Below, in pieces: positions 1 through 6,630 of a stretch of DNA of 6,684 nucleotides (its first letter is position 1; every line of letters starts with the position of its first letter). The translations under genes and the position numbers were made by a program. The stretch is from Curvibacter sp. (GTDB lineage Bacteria > Pseudomonadota > Gammaproteobacteria > Burkholderiales > Burkholderiaceae_C). The DNA lies in contig DNQP01000143.1 in the NCBI GenBank assembly GCA_003500955.1, positions 11,748 to 18,431 of the forward strand. Direction: 5' to 3'. The notes under the pieces were generated by a model. It saw only the letters and a program-made list of their open reading frames with translations, was not told the DNA's origin and did not search any database.

Positions 1-2087
<2,087 letters not shown>

Positions 2088-2124
2088 GATGTCTCTTAGG
2101 GAGATGTTCTGGACTGTCCCACAG

Positions 2125-2152
2125 CGTGAGGGTGATCGGGTCGGATTTCAAG
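2125..2152 (-). promoter_or_regulatory. Possible RpoH (sigma-32) heat-shock promoter of clpB
   Basis: Reading towards clpB, an exact CTTGAAA lies at 2152-2146, matching the sigma-32 -35 consensus. After 13 nt comes CCCTCACG (2132-2125), which shares only the leading CCC of the -10 consensus CCCCATNT. Transcription would start near 2117, leaving a leader of about 30 nt. The -35 match, the spacing and the identity of the gene all fit. The -10 is poor, so the element is inferred. No CIRCE (HrcA) inverted repeat is seen. Confidence 0.45.
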
Positions 2153-2179
2153 AGCGCTTCATCGTGGGCAAGCATACTT

Positions 2180-2193
2180 GTGATGCAGATCAA
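2180..2193. promoter_or_regulatory. FNR/Anr-like palindrome
   Basis: The sequence GTGAT-GCAG-ATCAA matches the FNR-family consensus TTGAT-N4-ATCAA at 9 of 10 specified positions. It lies about 93 nt upstream of the clpB start and just before the ribosome binding site of the sugar dehydrogenase remnant. No well-spaced -10 element lies about 30 nt from its centre in either direction, so activation from it is not obvious. It could be a leftover operator of the decayed gene, or chance. Confidence 0.22.
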
Positions 2194-2198
2194 ACCCT

Positions 2199-2212
2199 GG
2201 AGGCCTTTCATG
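2199..2212 (+). promoter_or_regulatory. Shine-Dalgarno GGAGG and ATG of the dehydrogenase remnant
   Basis: GGAGG at 2199-2203 is followed after 6 nt by ATG at 2210-2212, an ideal translation start. The ATG is one reading frame off from the recognisable dehydrogenase sequence that begins near 2223. Dropping one base within about 2213-2222 would join them (M-P-S-L-I-T-A-L). It looks like the old start of the gene, now separated by a frameshift. Confidence 0.5.
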
Positions 2213-2588
2213 CCCTCCTCTGATCACGGCCCTGCCCACGGCCCGTACCCGCGCCCAAGAGCTGACCGATGCCTGGGCCCTGGCCCTCCTGCCCGACGGC
2301 AATTTCCTGGTCACCGAGCGGCGGGGTAGCCTGCGCGGGGTGGAGCTTGGCAAGGGCAGCTCTCCTCCTGTCAAGGACCGCTGGGGCAATCAGCTCGGGG
2401 GTTCCCTCACCTACACGCGCCTGATCCGTCTGGAACTGTCCCAGCCTGGGGAAGGTACGGTACGGCGCGAAGCCCGTCCGCGGCCCGACCTGGGCGAGCG
2501 TGTGCGCGATGTGCGCCAGGGGTGGGACGGGTACATCGACCTGCCGACCGACCAGCCCGCAGGCCGGCTGCGGCGTCTGGAGCCCTGA
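2210..2588 (+). pseudogene. Remnant of a PQQ-dependent soluble aldose sugar dehydrogenase
   Basis: Intact relatives (YliI/Asd and soluble glucose dehydrogenase type) are six-bladed beta-propellers of about 350-400 aa that use pyrroloquinoline quinone and calcium to oxidise aldose sugars in the periplasm. The frame open from 2184 to the TGA at 2586-2588 has no ATG. It contains WALALLPDGNFLVTERRGSLR, typical of the first propeller strand, then from about 2379 RWGNQLGGSL, RLIRLEL, LGERVRDVRQGWDGY and a final GRLRRLEP, typical of the last blade and C-terminus. About 230 residues that normally lie between, including the catalytic His and most PQQ and calcium ligands, are missing. The junction is near 2373-2382 and stays in frame. 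No signal peptide is present, and the good ATG at 2210 is in another frame. The family assignment is from recognised motifs. A short expressed protein is not excluded, but it could not be an active dehydrogenase. Confidence 0.75.
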
Positions 2589-2613
2589 AGTCGCGCATGG
2601 CATCGGCTATGCT
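2585..2613 (+). promoter_or_regulatory. Weak candidate sigma-70 promoter for the two exported-protein genes
   Basis: TATGCT at 2608-2613 matches 4 of 6 bases of the -10 consensus. CTGAAG at 2585-2590, 17 nt upstream, matches TTGACA at only 3 of 6. The pair overlaps the end of the dehydrogenase remnant and lies 45 nt before the next start codon. It is the only plausible pair I see between the two genes. Confidence 0.3.
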
Positions 2614-2657
2614 TGGGGTCGTCCGGGCACCGCGTGCCTGCTCATGGAAAGTCTCAC

Positions 2658-3122
2658 ATGCGCTCCATCCTGCGTTCCTGCCTCGCGCTCAGTCTCGGTC
2701 TGGCGGCCCTTCCGGCGCTGGCCTCGTTTGAAATCTCCTCCTCCATCTCCGATTCCATCTCCGAATCGGTGGGCAGTGTCTCAGCCTCGATCCGCACCTC
2801 CAGCGAGAGCGTGTCGGGCGACACCAAGACCGCCCGGGGACCTTACGAAGTCATGGACGTGCAAGCCGTGGCCGATCGGCCCGGCAGCGTGCGCCTGACC
2901 CTGCGTGCACTGCAAGAGGGCGCACAGGACATCGAGCTCACCCTGCCGCAACAGGCCCTGGCGCGCGGTCAGGTGGTCGTGGGCAGCGTGATCGAGGCCC
3001 AGCCGCGCGAATTCGGCATCGCCTTCGCCGCGCGCGACGCCACGGGCCAGGCCCAGCCCTTCTTCCTGGTGGTGCATGACGCGCGCTACCGCGAATTCAC
3101 CGCCCAGCGCGTGACCCTGTGA
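2658..3122 (+). CDS. Exported serine-rich protein of unknown function (154 aa)
   Basis: I do not recognise a named family. The ATG at 2658 is chosen because it opens a clear Sec signal peptide (R2/R6, hydrophobic core 8-19, cleavage after ALA at residue 22) and has GGAAAG 6 nt upstream. An earlier in-frame GTG at 2613 would add 15 residues and spoil the signal. The mature protein begins with a serine-rich stretch (about 26-54, SISDSISESVGSVSAS) encoded partly by a 12-bp tandem repeat. A more ordinary C-terminal part (about 60-154) follows, with alternating hydrophobic strands such as VRLTLRAL, IELTLP and PFFLVVHD, suggesting a small beta-rich domain. The mature part has no cysteine, so no lipobox or disulfide. 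It is probably periplasmic or secreted. The DUF2145-type gene starts 10 nt after its stop, so the two probably share a transcript and perhaps a function. Confidence 0.85.
   Translation: MRSILRSCLALSLGLAALPALASFEISSSISDSISESVGSVSASIRTSSESVSGDTKTARGPYEVMDVQAVADRPGSVRLTLRALQEGAQDIELTLPQQALARGQVVVGSVIEAQPREFGIAFAARDATGQAQPFFLVVHDARYREFTAQRVTL
2742..2765 (+). repeat. 12-bp tandem repeat in the serine-rich coding region
   Basis: TCCATCTCCGAT (2742-2753) is followed directly by TCCATCTCCGAA (2754-2765), identical at 11 of 12 positions and in frame, encoding S-I-S-D then S-I-S-E. The preceding TCCTCC and following TCGGTG look like weaker copies at the protein level. The unit length preserves the frame, so slippage would lengthen or shorten the serine-rich stretch in steps of four residues. 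Confidence 0.8.
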
Positions 3123-3132
3123 CACCCCGTCC

Positions 3133-4056
3133 ATGCGCCTGAACCCAGCCAGCGTCCTGCTGGCTTTTTTATGCCTGCTCGGGCCTGCGCAATCGGGTTC
3201 GCTGCGCTACTGCGACCCGCAGCGCAGCATCGGACCCGCGGGACTGGAGCGCATGCTGCGCGTGGCCGACGTGGTCAAGACCGAGCTCGAAGCCAGCGGC
3301 CAGCCCGTGGCCCTGGTGTCGCGCTCGGGCCTGGCCCTGGGCCTGCTGGGGCAGCGCTACTCGCACGCCGGCGTGAGCCGGCGCGACCACGAAGCCTCGC
3401 CCTGGGCGGTGCGCCAGCTCTACTACGCCTGCGATGAGGCACGCCCACGCATCTTCGACCAGGGCATGACGGGCTTCGTGATGGGCGTGCACAACGACGC
3501 CGAAGGCTATCTCTCGCTCGTCACCCTGCCGGACGAGGCCTCGCAGCTGCTGCATGCCGCGGTGCGTGACCCGCAGCGCGCCCTCGCCCTGCTGGCGGAC
3601 GACTACAGCGCCAACGCCTACCCCTATGCCCTGCACTACCAGAACTGCAACCAGTGGCTCGTCGAACTGCTGGCCAGCGCCTGGGACGCGGCGCCGGGCG
3701 ACCGGAACCGTGCCCACGCCCAGGCTTGGCTGCAGGCCCAGGGCTATGCGCCCACGGAGTTGCAGCTCTGGCGGCCGGTGCTGGCCTTCGGTCGTCTTTT
3801 GTCCTATCTGCATTTCGACGACCACCCTCCCGCGTTGCTCGATCAGGGCCGTCTGCAACTGAGCCTGCCGCAGGGCATCGAGCAGTTCGTGCGCCAGCGC
3901 TGGCCCGAGGCCCGGCGGGTGGAGGTCTGCTACACCACGACGCGGGTGGTGGTGCGCCGCGGCTGGGAGGCGCTGGCCGAGGGCTGTGTGCCCGCTGCGG
4001 GGGATACGGTGATCCAGCTCGCGCCCGAGCCGGTGGCGGACAGCAGCCCCTGGTGA
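3133..4056 (+). CDS. DUF2145-type exported protein, possible permuted papain-like enzyme (307 aa)
   Basis: This resembles the DUF2145 family of proteobacterial proteins of unknown function. The N-terminus is a signal peptide (hydrophobic 7-18, likely cleavage around residues 20-22), so the protein should act in the envelope. Two motifs stand out: RYSHAGVSRRD (75-85, His78) and YQNCNQWLVELL (169-180, Cys172 flanked by Asn171 and Asn173). A histidine in an SHxG strand followed some 90 residues later by an NC helix start is the layout of circularly permuted NlpC/P60 proteins (YiiX, LRAT type). A thiol hydrolase or acyltransferase is therefore possible, but this is inference. The C-terminal third (about 240-307) has two cysteines (266, 285) that could pair. 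No Shine-Dalgarno is visible before the ATG, and the upstream gene ends 10 nt earlier, so translational coupling is likely. Its stop codon forms part of a hairpin shared with convergent moaE. Confidence 0.85.
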   Translation: MRLNPASVLLAFLCLLGPAQSGSLRYCDPQRSIGPAGLERMLRVADVVKTELEASGQPVALVSRSGLALGLLGQRYSHAGVSRRDHEASPWAVRQLYYACDEARPRIFDQGMTGFVMGVHNDAEGYLSLVTLPDEASQLLHAAVRDPQRALALLADDYSANAYPYALHYQNCNQWLVELLASAWDAAPGDRNRAHAQAWLQAQGYAPTELQLWRPVLAFGRLLSYLHFDDHPPALLDQGRLQLSLPQGIEQFVRQRWPEARRVEVCYTTTRVVVRRGWEALAEGCVPAAGDTVIQLAPEPVADSSPW

Positions 4057-4069
4057 GCCGGCAGGCTCA
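4054..4069. terminator. Small perfect hairpin between convergent genes, possible bidirectional terminator
   Basis: TGAGCC (4054-4059), loop GGCA, GGCTCA (4064-4069) is a perfect 6-bp inverted repeat. The TGA of the DUF2145-type gene is the left end, and the TGA of moaE, read on the other strand, is the right end. Neither strand has a following T-tract, so intrinsic termination would be weak. It may instead act as an mRNA 3'-end stabiliser or Rho-assisted end. Confidence 0.4.
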
Positions 4070-4540
4070 GGCGTTGCGCGCGCTGATGCCCCAGCGCGCC
4101 AGGGCGGCGTCGTCGCTGACGCGGGCATCGACCCAGCGCGCGCCTTCGGGCGTCTGTTCCTTCTTCCAGAAAGGTGCCTGGGTCTTGAGGTAGTCCATGA
4201 GGAACTCGCAGGCCTGGAAGCTTTCGCCGCGATGTGCCGAGGTGACAACCACGAGCACGATCTGGTCCAGCGGCTGCAGCGGGCCCACGCGGTGGATCAC
4301 CCGAGCGCCATAGATGTCGAAGCGCCGGAAGGCTTCATCGATCATCTGCTCGATGGACTGCTCGGTCATGCCGGGGTAGTGCTCGAGCTCCATGGCGCTG
4401 ACTGACTGGCCGTCGTTGCGGTCGCGCACGGTGCCGATGAAGCTGCAGACCGCGCCCACGCGCTTGTCCTGCGCACGCAGGGCGGCCACCTCGGCGGCGA
4501 CGTCGAAGTCCTGGGTCTGGATCGTGACGCGTGCCGTCAT
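4067..4540 (-). CDS. moaE: Molybdopterin synthase catalytic subunit MoaE
   Basis: Large subunit of molybdopterin synthase, which with MoaD-thiocarboxylate inserts two sulfurs into cyclic pyranopterin monophosphate to make molybdopterin in the cytosol. At 157 aa it is full length for the family. Known E. coli active-site positions are matched with the same numbering: Arg39 (FIGTVRD), His103-Arg104 (SAHRGE), Lys119 (LMDYLKT) and Lys126 (APFWKKE). The ATG at 4540 is 4 nt after the moaD stop and uses a GGGAGGT ribosome binding site inside the moaD 3' end, so synthesis of the two subunits should be linked. It is the last gene of the operon and converges on the DUF2145-type gene. A longer open frame on the same strand (3169-4248), out of frame with moaE, is a GC shadow. 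Confidence 0.97.
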   Translation of the reverse strand: MTARVTIQTQDFDVAAEVAALRAQDKRVGAVCSFIGTVRDRNDGQSVSAMELEHYPGMTEQSIEQMIDEAFRRFDIYGARVIHRVGPLQPLDQIVLVVVTSAHRGESFQACEFLMDYLKTQAPFWKKEQTPEGARWVDARVSDDAALARWGISARNA

Positions 4541-4544
4541 GGTG

Positions 4545-4796
4545 TCAACCTCCCGTCACCGGTGGGAAGAAGGCGACCTCGCAGCCCTCGCTCAGCACCG
4601 CATCCTCGGCGCTCATGGTCTGGTTCAGGGCCACGCGCACGGCGCGCCCGCGTGCCAGGGCCTGGGCATGCGCACCGCCACGCGCGATGAGCTCGTCGCG
4701 CAGCGCGCCCAGCGTGGACGCGGCGGTCTGCCAGGGCTCGCCACCTGTACCCACGGCCTCGCGGATGGAAGCGAAGTACTTGATCTGGATCTTCAT
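4545..4796 (-). CDS. moaD: Molybdopterin synthase sulfur carrier subunit MoaD
   Basis: Small ubiquitin-fold (ThiS/MoaD) sulfur carrier. In the family its C-terminal glycine is adenylated by MoeB and converted to a thiocarboxylate, which donates sulfur in the MoaE active site. The 83-aa protein begins MKIQIKYFASIREAVG, a standard first strand and helix, and ends FFPPVTGG with the obligatory Gly-Gly. The start overlaps the end of moeA in an ATGA (4796-4793). No strong Shine-Dalgarno is visible, so reinitiation by ribosomes finishing moeA is likely. No moeB-type activating gene or sulfurtransferase is in the window, so that step must be supplied from elsewhere. Confidence 0.97.
   Translation of the reverse strand: MKIQIKYFASIREAVGTGGEPWQTAASTLGALRDELIARGGAHAQALARGRAVRVALNQTMSAEDAVLSEGCEVAFFPPVTGG
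4548..4554 (-). promoter_or_regulatory. moaE ribosome binding site within the moaD diglycine codons
   Basis: Reading the minus strand, moaD ends ACG-GGA-GGT-TGA and moaE begins after CACC. The strong Shine-Dalgarno GGGAGGT thus spans the Thr, Gly and Gly codons, with GGAGG 8 nt before the ATG. The C-terminal Gly-Gly that MoaD needs for thiocarboxylation and the start signal of its partner subunit share the same bases. Confidence 0.85.
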
Positions 4797-6040
4797 GCCA
4801 TCAATTCTGCAAAAGCCAGGAAGTGCACGATGTCACCATGGGCTATCGTGCCGCCAGCCGGGTTGTCCACCAGTCCGTCGCCCCAGACCGTGGAGGTCAG
4901 CACGCCCGAACTCTGGTTGGGATAGAGGTCCAGCCCGCCGGCCGCATTGCGGCGTACGCGCAGGAACTCGCGCCGCTTGTCGCCGCGCGGGATCTCGAAG
5001 TGCGCGGGCAGGGCCATGCGCACCGGCTCCACATTTGTCGCGCCCTGCAGGCGCAGCAAGAAGGGCCGCACCAGCAACATGAAGGTCACGTAGCTGGACA
5101 CCGGGTTGCCCGGCAGACCGGCGAAGTGGCAGGCGTCCTGCGGACCGCTGCGGTAGAGCTTGCCGTAGGCAAACGGTTTGCCGGGTTTCATGGAGATCTG
5201 CCAGAGGTCGAGCTCGCCGAGCTGCTGCACCGAAGGCTTGATGTGGTCTTCCTCACCCACCGAGACGCCACCGCTCGTGAGCACGAGGTCGTGGTTCTGC
5301 GCGGCCTTGCGCAGTGCGTTCAGCGTGGCCTCGCGCTGGTCGGGCACGATGCCGCAGTCCGTGACCTCGCAGCCCAGACGCTGCAGCAGCGCACGCAGGA
5401 AATAGCGGTTGGAGTTGTAGATGGCGCCAGGCGGCATCTGCTCGGGCGGCAGCGCGCCCGGCATGACAAGCTCGTCACCGGTCGAGAAGAGCGCCACGCG
5501 CGGGCGGCGCGTCACGGCCAGCCTGGCCATGCCGATGCCTGCGGCCAGGCCCAGGGCCGCGGGGTTGAGACGCTGGCCGCGTGCGAGCACCACGGCACCA
5601 CGGGTCACGTCCTCCCCGGCACGGCGGATCCACTGGCCGTGTTGCGGCGCGACATTCACGCGCACGCTGCCCTCGCCCACGGGCTCGCAGTCCTCCTGCA
5701 TGACGATGGCATCGGCGCCTGCGGGCACGGGCGCGCCCGTGAAGATGCGCGCCGCCTCGCCGGGCTTGAGCGGCTGGCCGTGGTGGCCAGCGGGAATACG
5801 CTGGGTCACGGGCAGCACCGCGCCGGGCGCGCCTACATCGGCACAGCGCAGGGCATAGCCGTCCATGGAACTGTTGTCCTGCGGCGGCACGTGCAGGGCC
5901 GACACCAGGTCCTGCGCCAGCACACGGCCGTCGGCATCGAAGGTGTCGAGCTCATCGGTACCCGTCAGCGGCTGCGCCTGTGCCAGCAGCTCGGCCAGGG
6001 CCTGGTCGAGCGACTTCAGGGGCGCGCGCGGAGCGTTCAT
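4793..6040 (-). CDS. moeA: Molybdopterin molybdenumtransferase MoeA
   Basis: Inserts molybdate into adenylylated molybdopterin (made by MogA/MoaB-type enzymes) to yield the molybdenum cofactor. At 415 aa it is the usual length. Motifs in order: DNSSMDGYA (55-63, conserved Asp60), RIFTGAPVP (98-106), STGDEL (186-191), the MoCF-biosynthesis signature SGGVSVGEEDH (256-266), KPGKPFAYG (285-293) and GLPGNPVSS (308-316). The C-terminal MoeA domain IV follows (about 335-415). It starts at 6040 in an ATGA overlap with the end of mobB and ends in an ATGA overlap with moaD. No clear Shine-Dalgarno lies upstream, consistent with coupling to mobB. All conserved motifs I know for the family are intact. 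The long open frame on the opposite strand (4823-6049) is a shadow. Confidence 0.97.
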   Translation of the reverse strand: MNAPRAPLKSLDQALAELLAQAQPLTGTDELDTFDADGRVLAQDLVSALHVPPQDNSSMDGYALRCADVGAPGAVLPVTQRIPAGHHGQPLKPGEAARIFTGAPVPAGADAIVMQEDCEPVGEGSVRVNVAPQHGQWIRRAGEDVTRGAVVLARGQRLNPAALGLAAGIGMARLAVTRRPRVALFSTGDELVMPGALPPEQMPPGAIYNSNRYFLRALLQRLGCEVTDCGIVPDQREATLNALRKAAQNHDLVLTSGGVSVGEEDHIKPSVQQLGELDLWQISMKPGKPFAYGKLYRSGPQDACHFAGLPGNPVSSYVTFMLLVRPFLLRLQGATNVEPVRMALPAHFEIPRGDKRREFLRVRRNAAGGLDLYPNQSSGVLTSTVWGDGLVDNPAGGTIAHGDIVHFLAFAELMA

Positions 6041-6573
6041 AGGGCGTAGAGCTCGGGGTTGTAGTCGAAACGCTCGCCATGTGCCACGAGCCAGCTGGCC
6101 ACGGCATCGGGGTCGTTGAGGTCGAGCAGGTCCAGCCCCGTGGGCACGGGCAGACGGGTGGGGTCGTCGGTGGCGACGGCGGCGATGAAATCGTCGTCGG
6201 GGTAGCGCACGGGCTTGTCGTTCTCGGCGCGCCAGACCTCGATCTTGAGCAGGTCACTGCGCTTGAAGCCTTCCACGAGCACCCAGTCCACGCCATCGTA
6301 GAGCTCAGCCAGCAGATGATGCACCTTGGGCTCATGCTCACGCTCGTACTCGCGCATCAGGGCCATGCGGCGGTTGGAAGCGATGACCACCTCGAAGGCC
6401 CCGGCCTCGCGGTGGCGGTGGCTGTCCTTGCCCGGATGGTCGACGTCGAACTTGTGATGGGCGTGCTTGACCACGGAGACGCGCAGACCCCGCAGCTTGA
6501 GCGCGGGGATGAGCTGCTCGACCAGCGTGGTCTTGCCCGACCCCGAATACCCCGCGAATCCCACGACCTTCAT
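6037..6573 (-). CDS. mobB: Molybdopterin-guanine dinucleotide biosynthesis adaptor MobB
   Basis: GTP-binding P-loop protein that assists MobA in attaching GMP to molybdopterin for enzymes of the DMSO reductase/nitrate reductase type. The 178-aa protein opens MKVVGFAGYSGSGKTT, with the Walker A motif at residues 8-16 (Lys14). It continues with VVKHAHHKFDVDHPGKDS (34-51) and HREAGA (54-59), both hallmarks of MobB, and a VEGFK motif (100-104). The ATG at 6573 is preceded by GGAG (6587-6584) 10 nt upstream. It is the first molybdenum gene here, 57 nt after the stop of an upstream gene on the same strand. mobA is not in the window. MobB suggests the organism makes bis-MGD enzymes, but it is generally dispensable in E. 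coli. Confidence 0.96.
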   Translation of the reverse strand: MKVVGFAGYSGSGKTTLVEQLIPALKLRGLRVSVVKHAHHKFDVDHPGKDSHRHREAGAFEVVIASNRRMALMREYEREHEPKVHHLLAELYDGVDWVLVEGFKRSDLLKIEVWRAENDKPVRYPDDDFIAAVATDDPTRLPVPTGLDLLDLNDPDAVASWLVAHGERFDYNPELYAL

Positions 6574-6605
6574 GTCTGCATCACTCCAATGCTGTTCTTG
6601 TGAGC

Positions 6606-6628
6606 CATCTGCCGGCAGGCGCCGGATG
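6606..6628. other. Small bulged hairpin upstream of mobB
   Basis: CCGGC (6612-6616), loop AGGC, GCCGG (6621-6625) form a 5-bp GC stem. It extends by CAT/ATG pairing (6606-6608 with 6626-6628) across a 3-nt bulge. It begins 3 nt after the stop codon of the upstream gene when read on the minus strand. No T-run follows, so it is a poor intrinsic terminator and probably allows read-through into mobB. Confidence 0.3.
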
Positions 6629-6630
6629 CA

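Noticed and set aside
2213..2224. Programmed +1 frameshift at CTCCTCTGA, by analogy with release factor 2
   Set aside because: The TGA is not in the frame of the ATG at 2210, so there is no stop to drive a shift, and the downstream protein has already lost its catalytic region.
2208..2603. 131-aa minus-strand frame in the clpB to exported-protein interval
   Set aside because: It is antisense to the dehydrogenase remnant, whose motifs are clear on the plus strand, and has no recognisable content or ribosome binding site.
2613..2657. Upstream in-frame GTG extending the serine-rich protein by 15 residues
   Set aside because: The extension (SSGHRVPAHGKSH) would precede a normal signal peptide, while the ATG at 2658 has a ribosome binding site and gives a standard export signal.
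2088..2657. Riboswitch, ROSE-type thermometer or CIRCE element in the intergenic region
   Set aside because: I found no CIRCE inverted repeat, no U-rich ROSE pairing with a Shine-Dalgarno, and no recognisable riboswitch core.
3169..4248. 359-aa open frame on the minus strand
   Set aside because: Antisense to the DUF2145-type gene and out of frame with moaE; Arg/Ala/Gly/His-rich shadow composition and no recognisable motifs.
4823..6049. 408-aa open frame on the plus strand
   Set aside because: Antisense to moeA, whose conserved motifs span the entire interval; composition rich in His, Arg, Ala and Gly as expected of a shadow.
6606..6628. Intrinsic terminator after the upstream (possibly thrC) gene
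   Set aside because: The stem is only 5 bp plus a bulged extension and no T-tract follows on the minus strand.
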